Below are positions 16,049 through 24,613 of a stretch of DNA of 64,000 bases, one piece after another. The number at the start of each line of letters is the position of its first letter. The first letter of the stretch is position 1. The notes below the pieces were generated by a model. That model had not been told where the DNA came from, made no database searches, and saw only the letters and a program-made list of their open reading frames with translations. This stretch comes from Alphaproteobacteria bacterium (lineage in GTDB: Bacteria > Pseudomonadota > Alphaproteobacteria > TMED109): the NCBI GenBank assembly GCA_022825705.1, contig JAJDWH010000043.1, positions 1 to 64,000 of the forward strand, given 5' to 3'. The position numbers were made by a program, and so were the translations under genes.

Positions 16049-16707
16049 GGGTGTTGCGTCCTCTCGAACAGGTTCACCACCATCCGCGCTGTCGCCCCCC
16101 AAATGCGGTGCTCCCGCCACCGAATGTCATAGAAGCGGAACGTGCCGTACGTGGTTTCGCGGGTGGCTTCGGTGTGGTTGTCCGGGTTCAGCATGTAGGC
16201 GAGGGGCACTTCGAATGCATCCGCCACCTCGCGCGTCGCGAGGGTCAGCGTGAAGCCCGGCGTGATTCGCCCCACCACGGGCATCACCGCGTAACCGGTG
16301 CCCGTGATGCACGTGTCCAGGTGCCCGATGATCTCGACATGCCGACGGAGGAGGCCGATCTCTTCCTCCGTTTCCCGAAGCGCGCAGGCTACGGCATCGG
16401 CGTCATCGGGTTCGACGACCCCACCCGAGAAGCTCACTTGGGACGGGTGTCTCGGCAGGTCGTCTGCGCGCCTGGTCAGCAGAATGGTCGGGCCCGCCGG
16501 CCGGTCCACCAGGCCTACCAGGACTGCCGCCGGAACAAGGTTCTCGAGCAGCGAATCAGGCAGCTGCACGTCACCGATGACCGCCGGGATGCTTCGTGCC
16601 GGCAACGCGCGTTGCAGGCGAGTCTCGATCTCGTCGATGGCGGTAGCCGGAGCAATGGAGGCATTCGGTCGCACGGTGTTTGCGTGGCAATGATGACCAT
16701 GGGGCAT
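16045..16707 (-). CDS. NUDIX hydrolase, CoA pyrophosphatase type
   Basis: The protein carries a NUDIX box (GGVVEPDDADAVACALRETE, then EEIGL) whose Glu residues bind Mg2+, preceded by LTRRADDLPRHPSQVSFSGG, the extension that marks the CoA/acyl-CoA pyrophosphatase (NudL) subgroup. It would hydrolyse CoA or similar diphosphates in the cytosol. The start is doubtful: the ATG at 16707 gives a His-rich opening with no ribosome binding site, and a GTG at 16674 would give a more usual N-terminus. It is first in the operon with DUF6111 and the CCA enzyme. Confidence 0.85.
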   Translation of the reverse strand: MPHGHHCHANTVRPNASIAPATAIDEIETRLQRALPARSIPAVIGDVQLPDSLLENLVPAAVLVGLVDRPAGPTILLTRRADDLPRHPSQVSFSGGVVEPDDADAVACALRETEEEIGLLRRHVEIIGHLDTCITGTGYAVMPVVGRITPGFTLTLATREVADAFEVPLAYMLNPDNHTEATRETTYGTFRFYDIRWREHRIWGATARMVVNLFERTQHP

Positions 16708-16852
16708 GTCGCGTGGCAGATGATCATAGTGGGATCACGGGGATATCCGACCACATCGCCGCCGGAGAGCGTCGCACCGCCCGACTGAGTCCGGTAGATT
16801 CGCAGGCAAGGCAGTCGATCGGGCAGTTCCGTGTCGACGGGAGGCCCCGCCC

Positions 16853-17137
16853 ATGAAACGCACGATCGGTCGGACCGCGTTGGTTCTGGGAGGCGCGGCC
16901 TTCGTCGCGGCCCTGCTGGGCCTTGGGCCCTCGATTGCCCGTATATGGTCGCAACTGCATGCAAACAGCCTGGTGGGGCTGCAGGGGTTTGTGGATCGAA
17001 CGCTGGACCCCGACCCGGGGAACCCGACCGTCTGGTTCGATCAGGTTCTTCCCATCTTGGCGAGCAGCGTGTTCTACGGGGTCGCGGTCGTCCTCGTCGC
17101 AATCGGGTTGGGGATCTTGCTGACCGGCCGATCCTAG
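16853..17137 (+). CDS. 94-residue two-helix membrane protein, unknown
   Basis: Two hydrophobic segments (about residues 8-28 and 67-90) flank a short polar loop containing VDRTLDPDPGNPTVWFDQ. The ATG at 16853 has a good GGGAGG upstream. It is divergent from the NUDIX operon and convergent with the amidase gene. I do not recognise the family. Confidence 0.65.
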   Translation: MKRTIGRTALVLGGAAFVAALLGLGPSIARIWSQLHANSLVGLQGFVDRTLDPDPGNPTVWFDQVLPILASSVFYGVAVVLVAIGLGILLTGRS

Positions 17138-17293
17138 GCGCCCCACCTGTCGGCCGCCTTCACGCGTGCTCCGCTGCCCGACCTGGCGCCGGGCGACCTC
17201 CGCGATGCAGCCCGCCCGGCCGTCAACTTGCTTCGGCGTTGGAAACGTTCGGGCGCTGAGGGGTGGCCGCGGCCGATCGCCGACGGCTGCGGA

Positions 17294-18742
17294 TTACACG
17301 TGTAGCGCCGTGGCGCCCGGTCCCGCCTCATGCGAACGGGCGTTGACATGCGTCGGCATGACGAACGGGTTGGCCCGTTCGTAGGCGCGACAGGTGCGGA
17401 GGATCCGTTCGTCGTCGAACTTCCGTGCCACGATCTGGACGGCAGCCGGCATGCCGTTTGACGCGAAACCACAGGGGAGCGCCGCGGCCGGCTGCTGAGT
17501 CAAGTTGAACGGGTACGTGAACGGCGACCACTCCCACCAGCGGGTCATCCCGCTGCCCAAGGGGACTTCGTGGCCCACTTCGAACGCTGTCAGCGGTAGC
17601 TGCGGCGTCATCAGCAGGTCGTAGCGTTCATGGAAGGCACGCATGTGCCGTCCCAGCGCGTCGCGACTTTGTTCTGCCCGACGATAAGCGAGCGCCGATA
17701 CGGACTTGCCTCGTTCCGCCAGTTCGAGGATCGGAGGATCGACGAGTTCGCGCTGCGCCGGTGACAACCCGTCCGTCGCGAGGGCCAGGGCAACCGTCCA
17801 CAGTGTCACCATCACGTCGATCGGGTCTTCGAAGCCCGGGTCCTCCTCGACGACAATTGCGCCTCTGTCGGCAAACCAGTGCACTGCCGCGTCCACCTGG
17901 GCGGTGACCTGCGGATCAACCCTGGCATAGCCGAGGGAACGGCTGTAGGCGACACGCAGACCCTCCAGGCTGGAGTCGTCAGAAGCGTTCGGGGCAACGG
18001 GACGAGCGAGCGGAACCGCCTGCCAGTCGCGGGCGTCCGGCTGCGAGATGATGTCCAGCATCAGGCACGCATCGTCCACGGTGCGCGCAATCGGGCCCTG
18101 ATGCCACAGCGTCCCCGCTGGCGAGTGCGGATGAACGGGTACGGCACCGAACGTGGGCTTGTGGCCGAACAGGCCGCAGAATCCGGCGGGCATGCGGATG
18201 GAGCCGCCGCCGTCGGTCGCGAGGTGCAGCGTGCCCATGCCCAGAGCCGCGGCTGCAGCTGCCCCGCCGCTGGAGCCGCCCGGGGTACGGGCGGTGTCCC
18301 AGGGGTTGACGGTGGTTCCCGTGAGGGGACTGTCGGTCACCCCCTTCCAGCCGAATTCGGGTGTCGTGGTCTTGCCGATGAGCACGGCGCCGGCTTCACG
18401 GAGGCGGGCGACGGGAGGTCCGTCGACATCCCAGGGCTGGTCGGCATCGATGGTCCGCGATCCGCGGCGGGTCGGCCATCCCTTGACGAGAATGAGGTCC
18501 TTGACCGTGGTTGGCACGCCATCGATCGGGCTGAGCGGGCGCTCCTCATGCCATCGGCGTTCGGACTGCCGGGCGGCTTCCAGGGCGCTTTCCCCGTCGA
18601 TCACGCAAAACGCGTTGTAGGTCTTGTCGAGTTCCCCGATCCGATCGAGGACCGCCTGCGTTACCTCAACCGGAGAGAATCGGCGCGTACCGAAACCACT
18701 GGCGAGGTCCCGGGCGGACATCATGTGGAGGGCGTTCGACAT
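17294..18742 (-). CDS. Amidase signature (AS) family amidase
   Basis: The roughly 480-residue enzyme has the full Ser-cisSer-Lys set: Lys in GVPTTVKDLILVKG, the Gly/Ser-rich GGSSGGAAAAAALGMG and the nucleophile Ser in DGGGSIRMPAGFCGLFGHKP. It hydrolyses an amide such as an aryl or acyl amide; GatA is unlikely because gatB/gatC are absent. I chose ATG 18742 (MSNALHMMSA); GTG 18754 is four codons earlier, and no clear ribosome binding site separates them. It lies downstream of a molybdenum hydroxylase operon, behind a strong hairpin, so it may be transcribed separately. Confidence 0.88.
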   Translation of the reverse strand: MSNALHMMSARDLASGFGTRRFSPVEVTQAVLDRIGELDKTYNAFCVIDGESALEAARQSERRWHEERPLSPIDGVPTTVKDLILVKGWPTRRGSRTIDADQPWDVDGPPVARLREAGAVLIGKTTTPEFGWKGVTDSPLTGTTVNPWDTARTPGGSSGGAAAAAALGMGTLHLATDGGGSIRMPAGFCGLFGHKPTFGAVPVHPHSPAGTLWHQGPIARTVDDACLMLDIISQPDARDWQAVPLARPVAPNASDDSSLEGLRVAYSRSLGYARVDPQVTAQVDAAVHWFADRGAIVVEEDPGFEDPIDVMVTLWTVALALATDGLSPAQRELVDPPILELAERGKSVSALAYRRAEQSRDALGRHMRAFHERYDLLMTPQLPLTAFEVGHEVPLGSGMTRWWEWSPFTYPFNLTQQPAAALPCGFASNGMPAAVQIVARKFDDERILRTCRAYERANPFVMPTHVNARSHEAGPGATALHV

Positions 18743-18785
18743 CGGGTGCTGCACCGAGAAAGACGTTCGCTGCGATCATGCAGTA

Positions 18786-18819
18786 CTGGAGCTACGCGAC
18801 CAACGTCGCGTAGCTCCAG
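18786..18819 (-). terminator. Perfect 14-bp hairpin after the molybdenum hydroxylase operon
   Basis: CTGGAGCTACGCGA (18786-18799) pairs exactly with 18806-18819 around a 6-base loop. It sits 16 bases past the large-subunit stop on the minus strand. No T-run follows, so it may stabilise the mRNA end or end transcription with Rho. Confidence 0.6.
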
Positions 18820-18834
18820 CCCCAAGTCACGGGG

Positions 18835-21273
18835 TCAGGTCGCCTTGAGGGCAGCCTTCACCGCGTCTGCCGTAATCGGCATGTGCCGCATGCGCACTCC
18901 CACGGCGTTGAACACCGCGTTGGCCACGGCTGGCGCAACGACGGTCGACGAGGGTTCGCCCACGCCGCTTGGGTGGTGCCCGGATTCGACGATCTCAACG
19001 TCGATCTCGGGAACCTGGCTCAAGCGGATCGGCAGGTAGGTGTCGAAGTTGTGCTGCTCGAACGCGCCATCCTTGACAGTGAGTCGCTCGCTCAGCACCT
19101 GACTTGCTCCCCACAGCGCCGCACCCTTGATCTGGGCCACGGCATTGACGGGGTTGATCGCGATTCCCATGTCCATGGCAATCGTCAGTTTCTGCAAGTC
19201 AATTTCGCCACTCTCGGGGTCAACCGCGACCTCGGCGATACCGGCCACCCAGGTCGGACTTTGCCGTTCCTCCGCTGCCGATACGGCGATGCCCATGCCG
19301 TGGTTCTTCGGCATGCGCTTTCCGTATCCTGCCTTGCCGGCAGCGACCCGAAGGACGTTGGCCAGCCGCTTGGCGCCGCCGACCGTTGCCGACTCGTAGG
19401 GGATCCAGCTGTCCTCGCTTGGCCACGGCAGCGAAATCCAGAGGCGGTCCATGTAGTAGTCGGAACCGGTGCCGGGTTCGTAGCCGGCGTTCGGGATTCC
19501 GCGGCTGGTGCCTTCGCCGGTCAGCATCGAGAGACGGAACTCCAGCGGGTCCTTGCCAATTCGGTGGGCCACTTCGTCGAGGAAGGATTCAACGACGAAG
19601 TAGTTGTACGAATTGGAGACTGTCCGGAGAGCCGACGCCTGCACGGCCCAGGTGGTCTGGTCGTGATTGATGGCGCGCACGCGATGGTTGGCCAGCGTGT
19701 ACCAGTGGTCGCTGCCGCCGATCGACCATTGGTCGATGTCGCGGCCCGAGCCGTCGTCTGCATCCAGCTGGAGCCAGTCGCTCCCGTATGCCTTGCCCAC
19801 GGAGAACCGCGGACCCATGTAGCCGCACACGATGTCGTGCTGCATGGCGGTGAAGGCGCCGCCCTGGATGGAGCCGCGCAGCTTGTGCAGCGTCGGCGTC
19901 CGCGGGAAGCTGGTCGCGAAGGTCGTCTCGCGGGTCTGGAGCAGCTTGACCGGCCGTGCAACCTGGTGGGAGCAGTAGGCTGCGGCGAGAATCTCGTCGT
20001 AGTCCTGTTTCCCGCCGAAGCCGCCGCCCAGCACGCGCTGATGCACCACCACCTTGATCTCCTCCGCGGGCTTGCCGAGGAAGTGCGCAAGGTAGGCGGT
20101 AAGGGTCATCCGGGCGAATGACGTGCTCTGCGTACCGGTGTGCACGTGCCAGGTGTCCCCGACCTGATGCACGGTGGCGTTGAGAGGCTCCATGGTCGCG
20201 TGCACCACCATGTCGGTGGTGTATTCGGACTCGAGCACGTCATCGGCATTGGCCAGACTGCCGTCCACGTCTCCCTGGTCCACCCAGGGGGCGCCGACTT
20301 CAGGATCCGCTTGGAGCGCCCGGTATTCCTCGAGCAGCCCCTCCAGCGAGACATCGCCGTGGGGTCCCGGGTCCCATTCGACCTCAAGCGCCTTGGCGGC
20401 GTTCACAGCGGCCGGGAACGTCTCGGCAATCGCGACCACCCATCCGGTGCACTTGCCGAAACTGTCGTCCACGGTGACGGCCTGGATGTAGCCGGGAATG
20501 GACTGGGCATTGGTGTCGTCGACCGAGATCGCCTTGGCGCCGTAGCGTGCACGTGGCAGCACCAGCGCGCCGTACGCCATGTTCGGGATGAACACGTCGA
20601 TGCCGTAGCGCGCGCTTCCGTTGGTCTTGGAGGGAATGTCGTGCGCGGGCATGGACTGCCCGATGATGTTGTAGTCCTCGGGGCTCTTCCGCGGGATGTC
20701 GCGGAAGTCGTCGGGATACGCGAAGCGCCGCTCGATGGTGGTCTGCGACAGGATTTCGCTGTACGAGATTGACCGGCCGGAGACAGAATCGGTGACCCGG
20801 CTGCTGGCGGCGACCGCGTCTTCGACATTCGTCCCGAGGAGCGCTGCGCCCGCTTCAACAAGCGCGATCCGGCCTGCGGCGCCGGAGCGCGACAGGCGGT
20901 CAAACTCGGTGGTGACGCTGCCGCTGTTCACCGTGTAGGCGAGGCCGTACACGGCGAAGTTCTCGGCGCTCCCTTCCGGGTAGTCGATTGAGACGTCCTG
21001 CCAGTCCACCTCGAGCTCGTCCGCGACGATCTGCGCGAGCGCGGTGCCGATGTGCTGGCCCATCTCGGCCTTCACCACATGGATCGTGGTGCGGCCGTTC
21101 GGCATCATCGTGAACCAGATCGACGGCGTGAACGCCTCTGCCGGTTCGATCGCGGCATGGGCGCCGGGAATCGTCCCGGTCGTAAAGCCGATGCCGAGTG
21201 CGACCCCTGATCCGGTTGCCATCGACCGGACCATGAAGTCCCGCCGTGACAGTTGTGTGTCTGTGGTACTCAT
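18835..21273 (-). CDS. Xanthine dehydrogenase-family molybdopterin-binding subunit (IorB-like)
   Basis: The 812-residue large subunit binds molybdopterin cytosine dinucleotide and hydroxylates an aldehyde or N-heterocycle. A Tat signal (SRRDFMVRSMATGSGVALG, residues 9-27) sends it to the periplasm, as in the isoquinoline 1-oxidoreductase beta-subunit type. It carries the family stretches VHQRVLGGGFGGKQDYDEIL and, near the C-terminus, GVGEPSSTVVAPAVANA, which holds the active-site Glu. The ATG at 21273 is one base after the small-subunit stop, so the two genes are coupled. Electrons pass through the 2Fe-2S subunit; a cytochrome partner is not visible nearby. Confidence 0.88.
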   Translation of the reverse strand: MSTTDTQLSRRDFMVRSMATGSGVALGIGFTTGTIPGAHAAIEPAEAFTPSIWFTMMPNGRTTIHVVKAEMGQHIGTALAQIVADELEVDWQDVSIDYPEGSAENFAVYGLAYTVNSGSVTTEFDRLSRSGAAGRIALVEAGAALLGTNVEDAVAASSRVTDSVSGRSISYSEILSQTTIERRFAYPDDFRDIPRKSPEDYNIIGQSMPAHDIPSKTNGSARYGIDVFIPNMAYGALVLPRARYGAKAISVDDTNAQSIPGYIQAVTVDDSFGKCTGWVVAIAETFPAAVNAAKALEVEWDPGPHGDVSLEGLLEEYRALQADPEVGAPWVDQGDVDGSLANADDVLESEYTTDMVVHATMEPLNATVHQVGDTWHVHTGTQSTSFARMTLTAYLAHFLGKPAEEIKVVVHQRVLGGGFGGKQDYDEILAAAYCSHQVARPVKLLQTRETTFATSFPRTPTLHKLRGSIQGGAFTAMQHDIVCGYMGPRFSVGKAYGSDWLQLDADDGSGRDIDQWSIGGSDHWYTLANHRVRAINHDQTTWAVQASALRTVSNSYNYFVVESFLDEVAHRIGKDPLEFRLSMLTGEGTSRGIPNAGYEPGTGSDYYMDRLWISLPWPSEDSWIPYESATVGGAKRLANVLRVAAGKAGYGKRMPKNHGMGIAVSAAEERQSPTWVAGIAEVAVDPESGEIDLQKLTIAMDMGIAINPVNAVAQIKGAALWGASQVLSERLTVKDGAFEQHNFDTYLPIRLSQVPEIDVEIVESGHHPSGVGEPSSTVVAPAVANAVFNAVGVRMRHMPITADAVKAALKAT

Positions 21274-21274
21274 G

Positions 21275-21739
21275 TCAGGCCTCGCTTCCAGCGATTTCGG
21301 CGGCGCGTGCGACCGCGCCCACGATGCTTGAATAGGTTGCGCACCGGCACAGGTTTCCGTCCATGGCCTCGACGATTTCGTCTCGGCTGGGCGAAGGGTT
21401 GGCCGAGAGCAGCGCGGCCGCCTGCATGATCTGCCCAGACTGGCAATAACCGCACTGTGGCACCTGCATTTCGATCCAGGCCTGCTGGACCGGATGGTTG
21501 TCGGCGTAGTGCAAGCCCTCGATGGTGGTAATCGACGTCCCCTCGACGTCTCCCGCTTGGACCATGCACGATCGCACTGCTTCGCCATTGACGTGGACGG
21601 TGCAAGAGCCGCACAGGCCAATGCCGCACCCGAATTTCGTTCCGGAGAGGCGCAATTCCTCCCGAATGATCCACAGGAGCGGTGTATCCGGCGGGGCGTC
21701 CACGAGGTAGCTGTATCCGTTGATGGTCAAGGCAACCAT
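21275..21739 (-). CDS. (2Fe-2S)-binding small subunit of the molybdenum hydroxylase (IorA-like)
   Basis: The 154-residue protein has two iron-sulfur clusters: a ferredoxin-like one (C38, C43, C46, C58 in GCGIGLCGSCTVHV) and a helical one (C96, C99, C131, C133 in QCGYCQSGQ and NLCRCATY). It relays electrons from the molybdenum site. The ATG at 21739 follows GGAGGAG at good spacing. It is the first gene of the operon and its upstream region is shared with a divergent AraC-type regulator. Confidence 0.92.
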   Translation of the reverse strand: MVALTINGYSYLVDAPPDTPLLWIIREELRLSGTKFGCGIGLCGSCTVHVNGEAVRSCMVQAGDVEGTSITTIEGLHYADNHPVQQAWIEMQVPQCGYCQSGQIMQAAALLSANPSPSRDEIVEAMDGNLCRCATYSSIVGAVARAAEIAGSEA

Positions 21740-21892
21740 CGGCAAATCTCCTCCTCAGGGTTCATTTGGCGCGCCTGGCAACGCGCGTTGCGCACCAGTA
21801 CGCGTGACATGCCCACCTTCAACCCAAGCCAACGCCCAAGCCGGACGCAATCCGGTTTGCGCCATCGATGTCCGAATTCCGCCAAACGGGGG

Positions 21893-21913
21893 ACCGGGGC
21901 ATAAATCCCCGGT
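21893..21913. promoter_or_regulatory. Perfect 7-7-7 inverted repeat in the divergent regulator/hydroxylase region
   Basis: ACCGGGG (21893-21899) and CCCCGGT (21907-21913) flank CATAAAT, an AT-rich spacer that could itself be a -10 element. It lies 50 bases before the AraC-type gene and about 150 before the hydroxylase operon. A role as operator for the regulator is inferred. Confidence 0.4.
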
Positions 21914-21963
21914 GCTGCTTGTCGGTCCGGCGCGCGCTTCATATGCTGAACGGGGAAACCGCC

Positions 21964-22968
21964 ATGGGTCCGACGACGACAGCTCTCCCGGTTCGACCGC
22001 TTTCGCGCTACCAGATCGCAGCGACTTCCCGCGCCGACGAAGCGGCGTCGTTCATTTCCAGTACCTATTGCGGGCACCAGATTCGCTTCCCGGATCGGGC
22101 TGCCAGTCTCCGCTTCCGGCTTTGCGAGGCGCCGTTGGCCCGCATCTCGGTGGGGGCGCTGTCCTTCGATGCCCAGATTGGGTACGACCTGGGCGAAACC
22201 GAGATCTTCTATCTCGTCCAGATCGCGGCTTCCGGCACCATCCGGTACATCAACGGTAACGAGCTGTGTGTCGTGACGCCTCGTCAGGGCATGGTCACGT
22301 CGCCCACGCGGCCGCTGTCGATCCACTACGGGCCCAGCTCCTGCGGGCTGATCGTGAAGATCCGTCGCCGTGCCCTCGAACGGCACCTGCATGTGCTGAC
22401 CAGCGAACCGATTACGGCGCCGCTGACGTTTGATCCCCGGTTTCGCCCGCAGTTCGGAGATCGCTATCGAGGGCTGCTGCGATTTCTGATGGAAGACCTC
22501 GAAGCCGGCAACTCCATCGGTGATCACCCGGTCCTGGTGACCAACGTGGAAGATACGTTGATGACCGCCCTGCTGGTCGGCCAGCCGCACAACTACTCGC
22601 GGCAGTTCGAAGCGCAGCCGCCGGATGTCGCACCTCGCCAGGTGCGGGCGGTGGAGGAGTACATCCGGGCACATGCAGCGGAGCCGCTGTCGATCGACGA
22701 CCTGGTTCGGTACTCCGGTATCAGCGGCCGTTCCCTCTTCCGTGCGTTCCGGAGCCGCGGCATCTCGCCGATGGCCTTTCTGCGCTCGGTGCGGCTGGAT
22801 GACGCGCGGGCGCGGCTGCTGGCCGCCGCCCCGGGTGAATCCGTGACGGACATCGCGCTGGACTGCGGCTTCGAGCACCTGGGGCGCTTCAGCAAGGAAT
22901 ACGCGAGACGCTTCTCCGAATCCCCATCGCGGACGCTGCGACGCGTCCGACGGATGCGCCAAAGCTGA
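21964..22968 (+). CDS. AraC-family transcriptional regulator
   Basis: The 334-residue protein has an N-terminal ligand-binding domain of the AraC_binding_2 type (residues about 30-210) and a C-terminal double helix-turn-helix (SIDDLVRYSGISGRSLFRAF and DIALDCGFEHLGRFSKEYAR). This is the layout of regulators that respond to aromatic or heterocyclic compounds. The ATG at 21964 follows GGGGAAACCGCC; an ATG at 21943 is possible. It is divergent from the molybdenum hydroxylase operon and probably controls it. Confidence 0.88.
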   Translation: MGPTTTALPVRPLSRYQIAATSRADEAASFISSTYCGHQIRFPDRAASLRFRLCEAPLARISVGALSFDAQIGYDLGETEIFYLVQIAASGTIRYINGNELCVVTPRQGMVTSPTRPLSIHYGPSSCGLIVKIRRRALERHLHVLTSEPITAPLTFDPRFRPQFGDRYRGLLRFLMEDLEAGNSIGDHPVLVTNVEDTLMTALLVGQPHNYSRQFEAQPPDVAPRQVRAVEEYIRAHAAEPLSIDDLVRYSGISGRSLFRAFRSRGISPMAFLRSVRLDDARARLLAAAPGESVTDIALDCGFEHLGRFSKEYARRFSESPSRTLRRVRRMRQS

Positions 22969-23177
22969 CCGACTGCCGCATCGCCGGCCGCGATCCGGCT
23001 CGCCGACGGAACCGATCGAAAGCCTGTCCCGAGACCGACCGCATTCGGTGAGCGCGCTCGAGCACGCCGGCAGGAGGCTTGACACCTGTCACGCGGCACG
23101 CAATCCGCCGCGGCCGTCTATCGCCGGATCAGCATGTCCCCTATACGTAGGGGCTTCGCGAACCCGGGAGACGTTCC

Positions 23178-23960
23178 ATGGAATTAGGACTGCAGGGCAA
23201 GTCGGTACTGGTGACCGGGGCGTCGAAGGGCATTGGGCTCGGCTGCGCCGAACTGTTTGCCGCTGAGGGGGCCAGCCTGCACCTGGCCGCGCGCGGTCAA
23301 GATCTGCTCGAGACGCGGCGGGAGGCGATCCGTTCGGCTCACCAGGTGGACGTGCAGGTGCACCCCATCGACCTCGCCGTCAGCGGATCGGCCGAAGAAC
23401 TCGTGGAGCGCTGCGGCGATGTCGACATTCTGGTCAACAATGCGGGCGCCATTCCCGGCGGCACGGTCGACCAGGTCGACGAGGCCCGCTGGCGCGAGGC
23501 GTGGGACCTGAAGGTGTTCGGCTACATCAACATCACCCGGCAGTACTTCCGCCGCATGCGCGAGCGCGGCGGCGGCACGATCGTCAACGTCATCGGCATG
23601 GCCGGGGAGAGCTACGACGCGGCGTACATCGCCGGGACCGCCGGCAACGCTTCCCTGATGGCGTTCACCAGAGGCATCGGCAGCACCAGCATCGATCAGG
23701 GCGTCCGCATCGTCGGCGTCAACCCGGGCGCGGTCGAGACCGACCGCATTCGCGCTCTCCTTGCCGGCAAGGCGGAGACCGAACTCGGCGACCGCGAGCG
23801 ATGGCGGGAATTCCTCTCGAATTTGCCGCTGGGACGGGCCGCGTCCGTCGCGGAAATCGCGAACGTGGTGGTGTTCCTCGCCTCGGAACGTGCGAGCTAC
23901 CTGAGCGGGATCGTTGTTACGGTCGACGGCGGCCGTGCCGCGCGCGGAGGGACCTTCTGA
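23178..23960 (+). CDS. Short-chain dehydrogenase/reductase with altered catalytic site
   Basis: The 260-residue protein has the SDR cofactor motif TGASKGIG (13-20), the NNAG motif (87-90) and the usual C-terminal FLASERASYLSGIVVTVDGG. The catalytic region is unusual: Tyr150 is present, but the residue four positions on, normally Lys, is Thr154 (YIAGTAGNAS), and the expected upstream Ser is replaced in VNVIGMAGE. Related SDRs with a YxxxS/T pattern exist in alphaproteobacteria as I recall them, so it may be a distinct subgroup rather than a sequencing error. Reaction unknown. The ATG follows GGGAGACGTTCC. Confidence 0.8.
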   Translation: MELGLQGKSVLVTGASKGIGLGCAELFAAEGASLHLAARGQDLLETRREAIRSAHQVDVQVHPIDLAVSGSAEELVERCGDVDILVNNAGAIPGGTVDQVDEARWREAWDLKVFGYINITRQYFRRMRERGGGTIVNVIGMAGESYDAAYIAGTAGNASLMAFTRGIGSTSIDQGVRIVGVNPGAVETDRIRALLAGKAETELGDRERWREFLSNLPLGRAASVAEIANVVVFLASERASYLSGIVVTVDGGRAARGGTF

Positions 23961-24030
23961 GCCGAGACGCCGTCCGGTAGTTCGTCTCCTGCCGTTCGAG
24001 CCGGAAGCTCGGCGTCGCGATCTAGGCCGC

Positions 24031-24513
24031 CTACGATGCCTTCGCGTGCTGCCAGGCGTCCAGCTTGTCACGCGCGCCGTTTCGGTCGGGATCCAACATG
24101 TCATCGTGTCCCGTGCGCTTGGCGCAGAGTTCGATGACGTAGCCGTTCGGGTCACGGAAGTAGATCGATTCCACGATGCCGTGATCCGACGGCCCGCGGG
24201 TCTCGATCCCGGCCTTCCGGCCCTTGGCGAGCATCATCTGCAGATCTTCGGGCGAAACCTCCAGCGCGATGTGGAGGTCGAAGTCGCGCTGCTTCTTGAA
24301 CTCGAACGGTTCCTCCGGCGCCTCGAAGAAGGCCAGGAATGAGCCGTCGTCGAGTCGATAGAAGGTGTGCAACACCTGGGCCTGCCGGCCCGTCTTGGTG
24401 GTCCCGATGGCCATCGCTTCCGCCAGTGGGAGGCCCAGGAAATCCTCGTAGAAGGCCCGGGTTTCCTCCGAATCGCGACAGCGGTACGCGTTGTGATGAA
24501 GTTGCCTGATCAT
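24031..24513 (-). CDS. VOC-superfamily (glyoxalase/dioxygenase-like) protein
   Basis: The 160-residue protein has two beta-alpha-beta-beta-beta modules. Candidate metal ligands are the His pair in RQLHHNAY, His in DFDLHIALEV and Glu in PNGYVIELCAK. It could be a ring-cleavage-type dioxygenase, an isomerase or a resistance protein. The start MIRQLHHNAY (24513) fits the usual start of the fold; an upstream Met at 24549 would add a non-homologous stretch. It is convergent with the SDR gene. Confidence 0.75.
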   Translation of the reverse strand: MIRQLHHNAYRCRDSEETRAFYEDFLGLPLAEAMAIGTTKTGRQAQVLHTFYRLDDGSFLAFFEAPEEPFEFKKQRDFDLHIALEVSPEDLQMMLAKGRKAGIETRGPSDHGIVESIYFRDPNGYVIELCAKRTGHDDMLDPDRNGARDKLDAWQHAKAS

Positions 24514-24613
24514 GGTTCCATGCCGCTGGTTGGGTGCCGGGACAGCCATGTTGCAAGGCTGGCTCCCCTACAGTCAATCCCGTCGCGGCGGTCGAAACCC
24601 GCCGGCCGCGTAA

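Noticed and set aside
21274-21621. Upstream extension of the molybdenum hydroxylase large subunit by 116 codons.
   Set aside because: The extension overlaps the small subunit in another frame and lies before the clear Tat signal that starts at ATG 21273.
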